A DNA stretch of 64,000 bases, taken from DASUPK01 sp963763955 (lineage in GTDB: Bacteria; Actinomycetota; Thermoleophilia; Solirubrobacterales; 70-9). The position numbers and the translations under genes are program-made. Numbering within the stretch: position 1 is the first letter of the stretch; every line of letters begins with the position of its first letter. The notes below the pieces were generated by a model, which saw nothing but the letters and a program-made list of their open reading frames with translations, was not told the DNA's origin and ran no database searches. Location of the stretch: the NCBI GenBank assembly GCA_963763955.1, contig CAVXQP010000009.1:1-64000 (forward strand), given 5' to 3'. This document shows, one piece after another, positions 24,319-32,545 of this stretch.

Positions 24319-25671
24319 GTGCGCCTGCCCCGCCCGCTGCAGAACGCGATCGACTGGGTTCGCTCCGAGCCGATCGGAAAGCGCGACCCGCGCGTACTCG
24401 CCATCGCGGGAGGCGGCGTGCTCGCCGCGGCCCTGGTGATCTGGGCGATCGCGACGAACCCGTTCTCATCAGGCGGCACCGGGGTGACGCGGATAGTCAC
24501 GATCGCCGTCGCCACCGACAACGAGCAGCGGGCACCCGTGGGCGTCCTCGGCTTCCCGCTCGTCGCGACTCGCAACACCACCCGGATCAGCGGCCCGGAT
24601 CCGATCGACGATGCCGCCGCCGCCGCTCTCGCGACCCATCCACCGGCGCCCGAGGCCGCCCCGCTCCAGGCGGTGACCCTGGTCCCCGACGACGATTGGC
24701 AGGCCGGCATAGCCGCATCCGTGCTCGCCGGACCGCCCCTGCGGCTGCCGGTGCTGATCAGCCAGCGCGGGGGTGTGCCCGATGCCACCACCCAGGCCCT
24801 GGCGCAACTCGACCCCAAGGGCGGCGGGGCATCCGGCGACGTCGCCGTCTATTCCGCCGGCGGCGCCTCGGTCCCCTCGGGGCTGAAGTCACGTGAGATC
24901 GCGGGCGAGTCTCCCGCCCAGATCGCGAACTCGATTGACCAGCTCCGCCAGCGGCTCCTCAAGCAGGAGCCCCAGCACATCCTGCTGGCCAGCTCCGAGC
25001 AGGCGGGGTACGCGATGCCGGCCGCGGCGTGGGCCGCCCGCTCCGGGGACCCCGTCCTCTTCACCGGCCACAACCAGGTCCCACAGGCGACGCTGGCGGC
25101 GCTGCGCCGCCACGCCGCCGCGACGGTCTACGTGCTCGGACCCGAATCGGTGATCTCGAAGAGCGTCGTCCAGCAGGTCGGGCGGGTGTCGGGCCGCGTG
25201 CTGAGGGTGGGCACCAGCGGCATCGTGCAGAACGCCCTCTTCTTCGCGCGCTACTCCGATGGGTCGTTCGGCTGGAACATCAACGACCCCGGCCATGGGC
25301 TGGAGCTCGCCAACGCCGACCGCCCCCTGGACGCCGCGGCCGCGGCTTCGCTGGCGTCGAGCGGCAAGTGGGGGCCCCTGCTGCTCACCGACACCGCGGG
25401 CGCCCTGCCCCCCGAGCTGAGGAGCTTCCTGCTCGACATCAAGCCCGGCTACGAGGCGGATCCGACCCGAGCGGTGTACAACCACATCTGGCTGATGGGA
25501 GACGCGACCGCGATCGGCGGACAGGTTCAGGCGGAGGTGGACGAGCTGGCGGAGCTTGCCCAGATCGGCGGCGCCGCCGGGACCCGGGAAACCGCCGGGG
25601 GCGGGGTGGCTCATCCGGGAGCCACCGAGAGCGAACCCAATCCGACACCGCAGAAGGGGAAGAAGAAATGA
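24319..25671 (+). CDS. Membrane-anchored cell-wall-binding repeat 2 (CWB2) protein
   Basis: The 450-residue product has one membrane helix near residues 27-47 (LAIAGGGVLAAALVIWAIAT). Its extracellular part carries CWB2-type repeats, seen as HILLASSEQAGYAMPAAAWA ... DPVLFTGHNQVPQATLAALR ... TVYVLGPESVISKSVVQQVG, with HIWLMGDATAIGGQVQAEVD near the end. CWB2 modules bind anionic wall polymers. The tail is Gly/Pro/Lys-rich. The GTG at 24,319 is the start of the longest protein-like reading. It overlaps the next small gene by 4 bases and heads a three-gene unit. Confidence 0.85.
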   Translation: MRLPRPLQNAIDWVRSEPIGKRDPRVLAIAGGGVLAAALVIWAIATNPFSSGGTGVTRIVTIAVATDNEQRAPVGVLGFPLVATRNTTRISGPDPIDDAAAAALATHPPAPEAAPLQAVTLVPDDDWQAGIAASVLAGPPLRLPVLISQRGGVPDATTQALAQLDPKGGGASGDVAVYSAGGASVPSGLKSREIAGESPAQIANSIDQLRQRLLKQEPQHILLASSEQAGYAMPAAAWAARSGDPVLFTGHNQVPQATLAALRRHAAATVYVLGPESVISKSVVQQVGRVSGRVLRVGTSGIVQNALFFARYSDGSFGWNINDPGHGLELANADRPLDAAAAASLASSGKWGPLLLTDTAGALPPELRSFLLDIKPGYEADPTRAVYNHIWLMGDATAIGGQVQAEVDELAELAQIGGAAGTRETAGGGVAHPGATESEPNPTPQKGKKK

Positions 25672-25910
25672 GCGAAGCGGAGCGACCCGATCGGCTCACC
25701 AGGCCGGTGACGGTGGAGGACATCAGGGCCCTGGCAGGCCCCGCCACTCCGCACTTCGCCCTTCAGATCCGAAATCGCATCGAGAAGCTGATCGAGCGCC
25801 TGCCGGACGGCGACCCCGTGAGACGAGAGGGCGAGATCCAGATCGCTCAGCTGGACCAGCTGGCTCAGCACAGCGGCGATCCCCGCGGCGGCACCGGGGT
25901 GGCTCACTGA
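25668..25910 (+). CDS. Small conserved-type protein, 80 residues, in the CWB2 operon
   Basis: It starts at an ATGA overlap with the CWB2 gene and ends where the metallo-hydrolase starts, so it is clearly part of the operon. The product MSEAERPDRLTRPVTVEDIR, then ALAGPATPHFALQIRNRIEK, is soluble, helical and charged, without cysteines or a signal. The overlap at both ends supports that it is translated. Function unknown; a small regulator or partner of one of its neighbours is possible. Confidence 0.75.
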   Translation: MSEAERPDRLTRPVTVEDIRALAGPATPHFALQIRNRIEKLIERLPDGDPVRREGEIQIAQLDQLAQHSGDPRGGTGVAH

Positions 25911-26584
25911 TGAAGGAGCTCGCCGACGGGGTCTGGCACCTCAAGTGCCTCCCCGGCCTGCCCTGGGCGGTCAACGCCTACCTCGCCGGCGACGTCCTGA
26001 TCGACGCGGGGTGCAGGCAGTCGACCGGGCGGATCCTGAAACAGCTCGACGGACACGAGATGAGGGTCCACGCGCTCACTCACGCGCACCCGGACCATCA
26101 GGGCGCCAGCCGCGACGTCTGCGAAGAACTCGCAATTCCATTCTGGTGCCCCGAGCTGGACGTGCCCGCGGCCGAGGACCCCAAGCTGATCTACGAGCGG
26201 CAGCCCGACAAGTTCATGGCCCACTTCTTCTGGCGGATCTTCCACGGCCCCGGTCGCAAGATCGACCGCGCGATCAAGGAGGGAGACGAGGTCGCCGGGT
26301 TCGAGGTGCTCGACGTCCCCGGGCACTCCGAGGGACACGTCGCGTTCTGGCGGCAGTCGGATCGCGTCCTGATCCTCGGCGACGTGCTGGCCAACATGGA
26401 CCAGTACACGGGAATCCCGGGGCTGCACGAGCCGAAGCCGGCCCTGACCCCGGATCCGAAGCGAAACAGGGAGTCGGCGAGGAGACTCGCCGCGCTCGAG
26501 GCGGAGCTGGTCTGCTTCGGCCACGGCGCCCCGCTGCGCGACCCGAGGAAGCTCACAGCGTTCGTCGAGGGATTGAGCGAGTAG
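25910..26584 (+). CDS. Metallo-beta-lactamase-fold hydrolase (glyoxalase II-like)
   Basis: A 224-residue MBL-fold protein. Metal ligands are seen in VHALTHAHPDHQGASRDVCE (HxHxDH), in LDVPGHSEGHVAFWRQSDRV (His) and in VLILGDVLANMD (Asp), with a final FGHGAPLRD His. The N-terminus MKELADGVWHLKCLPGLPWA is typical of single-domain enzymes acting on thioesters or lactones. Its ATG overlaps the preceding stop by one base. Substrate unknown. Confidence 0.9.
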   Translation: MKELADGVWHLKCLPGLPWAVNAYLAGDVLIDAGCRQSTGRILKQLDGHEMRVHALTHAHPDHQGASRDVCEELAIPFWCPELDVPAAEDPKLIYERQPDKFMAHFFWRIFHGPGRKIDRAIKEGDEVAGFEVLDVPGHSEGHVAFWRQSDRVLILGDVLANMDQYTGIPGLHEPKPALTPDPKRNRESARRLAALEAELVCFGHGAPLRDPRKLTAFVEGLSE

Positions 26585-26653
26585 GCACCGGCCGGCCCCG
26601 TGAACGCAGGGGGGTCCGAAGGAGCAACCCGTTTTACGCGCGAGGAGCCGGCC

Positions 26654-27679
26654 TCACGTTGGTCCGAAGGCCTCGATGATCCGGCTTTGGTACTCGCCGA
26701 TCTGCTCCGGCGGGATGAAGTAGGTCGCCGGGGTGAGGAAGACGCCGTCGCCGCGCTCGGCGACCTCGGCCACACGAGCCCGGACCTTGTCCAGCGGACC
26801 CGCCGCGGTGAAGGCCTCGACCATCTCGTCGGGGATCTGCTCCGGCACCGCCGCCAGATCGCCCCTGCGGAATGCACCGCCCGCAGCCTCCGCTGCGTCC
26901 GCAAAGCCGTGCATCTCCCAGAGCGGCTTGTAGGTGCGGACGGTCGAGTAGAAAGCGATCGTCCGGCGCGCCGCGTCGAGGGCGCGGCCCTCGTCATCGT
27001 CGATCACCGTGGTGATGGTGGGAATGAAGTCGAGGTCGGAGCGCCGCCGCCCCGAGCGCCGCAGTCCCGTCTCGAAGCTCGGGATCACCACCTCGTCGAG
27101 CCATCGCACCGGGCACATCGGGTGGCCGATCAGCCCGTCGGCCACGTCCCCTGCCATCCGGCACATCCCCTCGCGCATCGCCGCCGCGTAGATCGGGACC
27201 CGGTCGCGAACCGGCTTGTGTGGCCGGATCCAGCCCTTGATGTCGATGTCCTGATACTCCCCCTCATACCGGATCGGCTCGCCGGTCGAGGCCTTCTCCA
27301 TGATCATCCGGGTCGCCTCGATCGTCTCCCGAAGGTGGGGGGCGGGCTTGCCGTAGTCGACCGAGTGCCAGGTCTCGTTGAGCCGCTTGACCCCGGCGCC
27401 GAGCCCGAGCCGAAAGCGCCCGCCCGCCATCTCGTCGATGTCGAGGGCGCTGACCGCGAGGATGAAGGCGCTCCGGGTGAACGCCCAGGCGATGCCGGTG
27501 CCGACGTTCACCTTCTCGGTCTTCGCCGCCAGCCAGGTCGCCTGGGTCACGGAGCTCCGGAAGAGCTCGGGGGTCCAGATGCAGTCGATGCCGGCTGCCT
27601 CGGCGGAGCTCGCTTGCTCGGCGAGCTCCATCGGGGTGTCTCCGATCGCGGCTATCGAGATTCGATCGATCGCCGCCAC
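26654..27679 (-). CDS. LLM-class (F420-dependent type) oxidoreductase
   Basis: A 341-residue TIM-barrel luciferase-like monooxygenase family protein. Characteristic parts are ISIAAIGDTPMELAEQASSA, the barrel strand EAAGIDCIWTPELFRSSVTQ, VGTGIAWAFTRSAFILAVSA and MAGGRFRLGLGAGVKRLNET, with VPIYAAAMREGMCRMAGDVA further on. In actinobacteria such proteins mostly use coenzyme F420 instead of FMN; cofactor choice here is an inference. It is convergent with the MBL gene and separated by 69 bases. Confidence 0.9.
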   Translation of the reverse strand: MAAIDRISIAAIGDTPMELAEQASSAEAAGIDCIWTPELFRSSVTQATWLAAKTEKVNVGTGIAWAFTRSAFILAVSALDIDEMAGGRFRLGLGAGVKRLNETWHSVDYGKPAPHLRETIEATRMIMEKASTGEPIRYEGEYQDIDIKGWIRPHKPVRDRVPIYAAAMREGMCRMAGDVADGLIGHPMCPVRWLDEVVIPSFETGLRRSGRRRSDLDFIPTITTVIDDDEGRALDAARRTIAFYSTVRTYKPLWEMHGFADAAEAAGGAFRRGDLAAVPEQIPDEMVEAFTAAGPLDKVRARVAEVAERGDGVFLTPATYFIPPEQIGEYQSRIIEAFGPT

Positions 27680-27687
27680 TCAACCCA

Positions 27688-28137
27688 CTATTTGCCGCAG
27701 ACCTTGAGTCCGTACTGCTGGGCCAGTGCGTTCCCATCGGCAAAGGTCTTGTCGGAGATCGCGTTCGGATCGGACTTTGCCTTGTCGATGTCGGCCTGGA
27801 CGGTGTCGAGGATCTTGTTCACCTGGTCCTCCTCGCCCGAGGAAGCGCCGAGCGCCTGGATCTGGTCGACCTGGCTCTGGACGTTGGGGATCAGGCTGTT
27901 GGCGGTGAACTGCTGGACCTCGGCCGCGGTCGGTTTCTGGTTTCCGAACTGCTGATGCGCTGCCTGGTTGATCTGCCGGTTGCCCTGCCGGCAGATGGCG
28001 TCAGCCTTGGCGATCCATTCCGCCTTCGTCAAGCTCGCCGTGGTGGTGCTGTCGCCGTTGTCGTCGCTGCTGCCACAGCCGGTCGCGATTGCGCCGGCGG
28101 CCAGCACGGCGACCACTACAACTGCGTTGAGCTTCAT
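27688..28137 (-). CDS. Secreted lipoprotein with helical domain
   Basis: The N-terminus MKLNAVVVVAVLAAGAIATG ends in a lipobox (ATGC), so the protein should be lipid-anchored. The mature part (149 residues in all) begins with a Ser/Asp/Thr linker and continues as a helical domain with AEWIAKADAICRQGNRQINQ and a C-terminal YGLKVCGK; the two cysteines could form a disulfide. Small helical lipoproteins of this style are abundant in Thermoleophilia-like genomes, function unknown. It follows the LLM gene's direction and is the gene just upstream of it on this strand (8 bases apart). Confidence 0.8.
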   Translation of the reverse strand: MKLNAVVVVAVLAAGAIATGCGSSDDNGDSTTTASLTKAEWIAKADAICRQGNRQINQAAHQQFGNQKPTAAEVQQFTANSLIPNVQSQVDQIQALGASSGEEDQVNKILDTVQADIDKAKSDPNAISDKTFADGNALAQQYGLKVCGK

Positions 28138-28209
28138 TCAATCTCCCATTTTCTGTCGGGGATTCCGGGGTCATCCCCCAAACCGCGGCGTACCGGCGCA
28201 ACCTATCCG

Positions 28210-28848
28210 CTACGCCGGAGTGTTCGCCAGCGACCTCCACAGGTAGAGGCCGGCAAGCGTGCGGTGAGGCCGCCAGGGCTCCGCGATCCGGTCGATCTCC
28301 TCTGGGCCCGGCAGCTCGTCCATCCCATACGCCACCTGGATCGCCCGCCGGATCCCGAGGTCGCCCGCGGAGACCACGTCCTTGCGGCCGAGATGGAAGA
28401 TCAGGAACATCTCGGCGCTCCACCGGCCGATCCCCTTCACCTCAACCAGCTCGGCGCAGATGTCCTCATCGGAGAGATCCTTGAGGTGGGCGAGATCGAG
28501 CCGGCCGTCCTTGATCCGGGCGGCCAGGTCACGCAGGTACTCGACCTTGGCGTTGGAGAGGCCAGCCTTGCGCAGCGTCTCCCGCCTTCGCCGCAGGAAC
28601 TGCTCCGGGGTGGGCATCCGGCCGCCGAAGATCGCGAGCAGCTTGTTCCAGATGGAGGCGGCCGCCCGGGTGGAGAGCTGTTGGCCGACGATCGCCCTCG
28701 CCAGGGCCTCCCAGGGATCGGGCCGGCTCCCGCGCCGGTCGATGTCGGGGTGGATCGGGCCCTGCTCCTCCATCACACGGCGCAGGACCTTGTCCGCCCG
28801 CATCAATTCGCGGTCGTCTGCGCTCCAAGCGGCCACCAGCCGGCTCAC
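28210..28848 (-). CDS. DNA-3-methyladenine glycosylase II-type (AlkA-like, HhH-GPD) base-excision enzyme
   Basis: The 212-residue protein contains the HhH-GPD core: ARAIVGQQLSTRAAASIWNK, the hairpin region LVEVKGIGRWSAEMFLIFHL, and VVSAGDLGIRRAIQVAYGMD with the catalytic Asp in GDLGI. The lack of four C-terminal cysteines separates it from MutY/Nth. It excises alkylated bases such as 3-methyladenine. The N-terminal AlkA TBP-like domain is short or absent, as in compact bacterial versions. The GTG start at 28,848 is tentative. Confidence 0.9.
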   Translation of the reverse strand: MSRLVAAWSADDRELMRADKVLRRVMEEQGPIHPDIDRRGSRPDPWEALARAIVGQQLSTRAAASIWNKLLAIFGGRMPTPEQFLRRRRETLRKAGLSNAKVEYLRDLAARIKDGRLDLAHLKDLSDEDICAELVEVKGIGRWSAEMFLIFHLGRKDVVSAGDLGIRRAIQVAYGMDELPGPEEIDRIAEPWRPHRTLAGLYLWRSLANTPA

Positions 28849-28948
28849 CTTCGAAGCGGCGCGAAGCGCCGCGCCTGACAGCGGGCCGGCGCTTGTGGCC
28901 GCGTTCTGATGGCGAAGCCGTCGGGCGCAACCAAGCGCTCGTCCAGCC

Positions 28949-30139
28949 CTACACCCGCTGGATCAGCGTGCCGGTGCCGAGGCCGCCGCCGCAGCACATG
29001 GTCACCAGGCCGGTCTCCTTGTCGGAGCGCTCCAGCTCGTGGAGCAGCGTGGTGATCAGACGCGCGCCGGTCGAACCGAGCGGATGACCGATCGCGATCG
29101 CGCCACCGTTGACGTTGACGCGGTCCATGTCGGGCTCCAGCTCGCGCCGCCAGGCGGCCACGACCGAGGCGAACGCCTCGTTGATCTCGACCAGGTCGAT
29201 GTCGTCCATCTTCATCCCGTTGCGCTTCAGGATCAGCCGCGTCGCCGGGATCGGGCCGGTGAGCATCATCACCGGGTCGACGCCTACGGTGGTCTGGTCG
29301 ACGATCCTGGCGCGGGGCTTGAGGCCGAGCTGATCGGCCTTCTCGCGAGTCATCAGCAGAACCGCTGCGGCGCCGTCGGAGACCTGGGACGAGTTGCCGG
29401 CGGTGACCTTGCCGTCCTCCTTGAAGGCCGGCTTCAGCGAGGCGAGCTTCTCGGCGCTGTCCTCAGTTGGGGGGCGAATGCCCTGGTCGGTGACGTATGT
29501 GTCGCCGTTGTTCTTCCAGGGGATCATCTCGCGCTCGAACCGCCCCTCCTCGGTCGCCTGGTGGGCAAGCTGGTGGGAGCGGAGACCGATCTCATCCATC
29601 TCCGAGCGAGGGATCTCCCACTTGTCGGCGATCATCTCGGCCGAGATGCCCTGCGGGACGAGGTTGTAACGCTCCATCAGCGCCGGCGAGAAGGCGAAGC
29701 CGTGCTCCTTCATCACCTCGGCGGAATCGGCGAAGGAGATGTGGCCCATGTGCTCGACGCCGCCACCGATGGCGACGTCGTGGACGCCGGATGCGATCAG
29801 GGCGGAGGCGAAGTTGACGGCCTGCTGGGCCGAGCCGCACTGACGGTCGACGGTGGTGGCCGGCGTCTCGATCGGGAGCCCGGCCTCGAGCCAGGCGTTG
29901 CGGGCGATGTTGATGCCCTGCTCGCCGAACTGCTGCACACAGCCGGAGACGACGTCCTCCACCTCGGAGGCGTCGATGCCCGCGCGCTTGATCACCTCGT
30001 CGTAGGTCTTCGCGAGCAGGCTGGAGGCGTGGACGTCCTTGTAGTAGCCCTTCTCCTCGTGTCCGCGACCGACCGGCAGGCGGGCGGCCTCCACGATCAC
30101 GACCTCGCGTCCACTGAACTTTCCATTCTCAGCCACCAC
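28949..30139 (-). CDS. Acetyl-CoA C-acyltransferase (thiolase)
   Basis: A 396-residue thiolase. The nucleophilic Cys lies in TTVDRQCGSAQQAVNFASAL, the His in NGGAIAIGHPLGSTGARLIT, and the second Cys in GLVTMCCGGGLGTGTLIQRV, all in place. The opening REVVIVEAARLPVGRGHEEK is typical. It would cleave 3-ketoacyl-CoA in beta-oxidation, or run in reverse. A GAGGAGG ribosome site precedes the GTG start. The promoter region holds the operator shared with the acyl-CoA dehydrogenase. Confidence 0.96.
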   Translation of the reverse strand: MVAENGKFSGREVVIVEAARLPVGRGHEEKGYYKDVHASSLLAKTYDEVIKRAGIDASEVEDVVSGCVQQFGEQGINIARNAWLEAGLPIETPATTVDRQCGSAQQAVNFASALIASGVHDVAIGGGVEHMGHISFADSAEVMKEHGFAFSPALMERYNLVPQGISAEMIADKWEIPRSEMDEIGLRSHQLAHQATEEGRFEREMIPWKNNGDTYVTDQGIRPPTEDSAEKLASLKPAFKEDGKVTAGNSSQVSDGAAAVLLMTREKADQLGLKPRARIVDQTTVGVDPVMMLTGPIPATRLILKRNGMKMDDIDLVEINEAFASVVAAWRRELEPDMDRVNVNGGAIAIGHPLGSTGARLITTLLHELERSDKETGLVTMCCGGGLGTGTLIQRV

Positions 30140-30198
30140 GGTCCTCCTCAGTCGGTTTCTTCAAGCAACCAAGCCTTGTAAGAGTGAGCATACACCCC

Positions 30199-30221
30199 TT
30201 GACTGGCGAGTCAGCCAGTCT
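30199..30221 (-). promoter_or_regulatory. Operator/promoter of the thiolase gene (copy 2 of the shared dyad)
   Basis: The plus strand reads TTGACTGGCGAGTCAGCCAG followed by TCT. GACTGGC and GCCAGTC form perfect 7-bp arms and an inner TGACT/AGTCA dyad overlaps them. On the minus strand CTGACT is followed after 16 bases by TATGCT, a plausible -35/-10 pair, so the dyad covers the -35 region. A repressor there would block transcription. Same motif as 24,176. Confidence 0.65.
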
Positions 30222-30443
30222 CCTGGGTGAAGTCCGCGACGGGTATCTGGCCTCCGGAGCCCGGCGCCGCGAGATGCCATCGGGACTTGATCAGGCCGGC
30301 GTCACCGTGGTCGGTGAAGTCGAGCATCTCGAAGCGGTTGTCCTGCCAGGTGCGAGCCCACTCACGCATCCAATCGCGCAGCTCCTCGCCCTTGTAGGAT
30401 CCCGACGTCGGGAAAGCTCGGTCGGCCCGACTCTACGCCGATG
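30211..30443 (-). pseudogene. Truncated SnoaL/NTF2-like gene remnant
   Basis: On the minus strand a frame without a start codon reads ADRAFPTSGSYKGEELRDWM, REWARTWQDNRFEMLDFTDH and GDAGLIKSRWHLAAPGSGG, ending QETG-stop at 30,211. The text matches the second half of SnoaL-like proteins ('Y-G-E-LR-W--E----W--FR'). The 5' half is absent: a stop lies just upstream of the first residue in this frame. The remnant sits between the divergent thiolase and hydroxyacyl-CoA dehydrogenase genes and its end overlaps the thiolase operator. Confidence 0.6.
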
Positions 30444-30496
30444 GCGCCAGGGTGCGCCGCAGGCGCAACCCGTGGGAGGGTGATAGACACCGCGCG

Positions 30497-31321
30497 GTGA
30501 CGGTGTCCGAGACATATACGCAACCGGCGATCGCGGGCAGCGGGACGATCGCCTGCGGGCTGGCCGCCTGTGCGAGCGTCGTCTCGAAGACCGTGCTGCT
30601 GGCGCGGTCCGACGCATCGGCGTGGAAGGCCGAGGAGAAGGCTCACGCGCTCTGCGCCAAGGTCGAGGGCGCCGACGCGAAGCGCGTCAAGGTGACGACG
30701 CGCCCCGCCGACCTCGCCTCGTGCGATGTCGTGGTCGAGGCCGTGGTCGAGGAGCTCGAGCCCAAGCTCGAGCTCCTGAGGACGGTGGGCGAGGCGGCTC
30801 CGGACGCCGATCTGGCGAGCACGACCTCCTCCCTCTCGCTCGACGAGCTCGGGTCTGGCGGCGGATACCCGGAGCGCACCTTCGGCTTGCATCCCTTCAA
30901 CCCCGTCGTCCGGATGGAGCTGATCGAGCTCTGCATCCCCGAGACGGCGAGCGACGAGATCGGGCCCCGCGCCCGCGCCTGGTGCGAGTCGATCGGCAAG
31001 ACGGTCGTGGAGGTGCCGAATGAGCCCGGGTTCGTCGTCAACCGACTGCTCTTCCCCTACCTGTTCGACGCGGTGCGGCTCATCGAGCAGACCGGAATGG
31101 AGGCGGAGGAGGTTGACCGCTGCATGACCCTCGGCGCCAACTACCCGATGGGGCCGCTCGCCCTGATCGATCTGATCGGGGTGGATGTCGCAGTCGCGAT
31201 CGGCGAAGCACTGTTCGCCGATAGCCGGGAAGAACACCACCGCCCGCCCGGGCACCTGATCGCGCTGGTGGATCAGGGCAAGCTCGGGCGCAAGTCCGGG
31301 TCCGGCTTCTACGACTACTGA
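30497..31321 (+). CDS. 3-hydroxyacyl-CoA dehydrogenase (short, HBD type)
   Basis: From GTG 30,497 the 274-residue protein has an N-terminal NAD-binding fold with a GSGTIACGLAACA glycine motif, VVVEAVVEELEPKLELLRTV, and the catalytic His in ERTFGLHPFNPVVRMELIEL. The C-terminal domain shows NEPGFVVNRLLFPYLFDAVR and a TLGANYPMGPLALIDLIGVD signature; it ends GSGFYDY. The usual first glycine box (GxGxxG) is GSGTIA here, a mild deviation. It would convert 3-hydroxyacyl-CoA to 3-ketoacyl-CoA, the step before the thiolase encoded divergently. Confidence 0.92.
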   Translation: MTVSETYTQPAIAGSGTIACGLAACASVVSKTVLLARSDASAWKAEEKAHALCAKVEGADAKRVKVTTRPADLASCDVVVEAVVEELEPKLELLRTVGEAAPDADLASTTSSLSLDELGSGGGYPERTFGLHPFNPVVRMELIELCIPETASDEIGPRARAWCESIGKTVVEVPNEPGFVVNRLLFPYLFDAVRLIEQTGMEAEEVDRCMTLGANYPMGPLALIDLIGVDVAVAIGEALFADSREEHHRPPGHLIALVDQGKLGRKSGSGFYDY

Positions 31322-32241
31322 GCGTTCAGGTCGATGACGAGCCGCTCGACCGTCGCGCCGACCCTGCCGAGGACGGCTGGGTCGAGCTTGTCGAGCGTGT
31401 CCTGGTCCGTGTTCTTGTACGGGTAGGACCAGTCGATCAGGTCGATCGACGGGACCCGCTGGTCGAGGAACGGGATGTGGTCGTCGATGATCGGCGTCTG
31501 GGTCGTGTCCGGGAAGATGTCCTCCGTCCCAACCTGGCCGGCCGCCCGACGGAGCTGCGCCCAGAGATCCGGGCTCGAGTTCGCCTCCCGCGGGAACTGC
31601 GCCCCGCGATTGGCGATGTAGTCGAGCAGGATCATGTCGCCGATCTGGCCCGGGTGGGCGGCTGCGTAGGCCCTGGACCCCCGCAGCGCGCAGTACTGGA
31701 AGTTGCGGTCGGCGCAGCCGGGCGGGGCCTCCTCCCCGTCGAAGAGGACGAAGCGGATCTCGCGATGGTCCGCCGGCAGGTCCGACCGCAGGTCGCGGGC
31801 GAGCTCGATCAGGGCCGCCGTCCCGGCCGCGCTGTCGTTCGCCCCGACGAAGCCCTTGGGCCGGTACTGGGTGTCGTAATGGGCGCCGATCAGGATCGCC
31901 GGGGCCCGCCCGGGCAGCACTCCGACGACGTTGCGGAGGCCCTGCTGCTGCCCGCTGGTCGGGAAGGGCTCGAAGGCCCCTCCGGGCAGCATGGTGCGAA
32001 GCCGGGTCGACAGCCGGCGGAGCTGGGGCGAGCCCGCGGGCCGCGGACCGATGGCGACCTGTTGCCGGACCAGCGACATGGCCCGGGCCGCATCGAAGCT
32101 GGTCTGCTCCTGGGAGGAACCCGATCCGCAGCCGGCGAGGACCAGGCCGGCGACCAGCAGGGCGAGGAGGCTAGGCGGCCTGCTTGCCCTTGCGCTTGAC
32201 GCGCGACTTCGTTCCGATCGGAGGCACCGCCGGCTCGTCAT
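31315..32241 (-). CDS. Lipoprotein M28-family zinc enzyme, glutaminyl-peptide cyclotransferase-like
   Basis: After a basic N-terminus comes a lipoprotein signal (LLALLVAGLVLAGCGSG). Zinc-site motifs are APAILIGAHYDTQYRPKG, GANDSAAGTAALIELA and VLFDGEEAPPG. The end, IIDDHIPFLDQRVPSIDLID followed by WSYPYKNTDQDTLDKLDP, closely resembles the glutaminyl cyclase signature (DDHIPFLRRGVPVLHLI). It may therefore form N-terminal pyroglutamate outside the cell rather than act as an aminopeptidase. The only in-frame ATG lies 71 bases inside the preceding gene. No nearer start is seen, so either the overlap is real or a non-canonical start is used. Confidence 0.85.
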   Translation of the reverse strand: MTSRRCLRSERSRASSARASRPPSLLALLVAGLVLAGCGSGSSQEQTSFDAARAMSLVRQQVAIGPRPAGSPQLRRLSTRLRTMLPGGAFEPFPTSGQQQGLRNVVGVLPGRAPAILIGAHYDTQYRPKGFVGANDSAAGTAALIELARDLRSDLPADHREIRFVLFDGEEAPPGCADRNFQYCALRGSRAYAAAHPGQIGDMILLDYIANRGAQFPREANSSPDLWAQLRRAAGQVGTEDIFPDTTQTPIIDDHIPFLDQRVPSIDLIDWSYPYKNTDQDTLDKLDPAVLGRVGATVERLVIDLNAQ

Positions 32242-32464
32242 GGCGGCCGGAACGATCCCAGATCACGTCGGCCTCCGAGACCCCCTGCTTGCTCGCCTCC
32301 GCTTCCACCTCCGCCCAGGGGAGCTGGGCCTCGGGAAGGTCATCCCATCTAGCCAGGTCGAGAGCCTCGAGTGCGCCCTCCAGAGCCGGCCCCCGATGCT
32401 CTTCGGAGCGGAGCACCGCCCTGACCACCTCAAGCTGCTTATCGCTGAAACGGACGACCCACAT
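32171..32464 (-). CDS. Small hypothetical protein, 97 residues
   Basis: The product starts MWVVRFSDKQLEVVRAVLRS and has an acidic helical body (LEALDLARWDDLPEAQLPWA) and a strongly basic tail (KSRVKRKGKQAA). It looks like an actinobacterial small protein that could bind nucleic acid through the tail, but nothing specific is known to me. Its 3' part overlaps the start of the QC-like gene by 71 bases. Confidence 0.65.
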   Translation of the reverse strand: MWVVRFSDKQLEVVRAVLRSEEHRGPALEGALEALDLARWDDLPEAQLPWAEVEAEASKQGVSEADVIWDRSGRHDEPAVPPIGTKSRVKRKGKQAA

Positions 32465-32545
32465 GCGGCCTCCTCAGACCCTCTGGATTGTCGCCAAGCT
32501 AGAGCCCTAAACGGACGGAAGGGGAAAACTCCTGCAACCTCCGTC

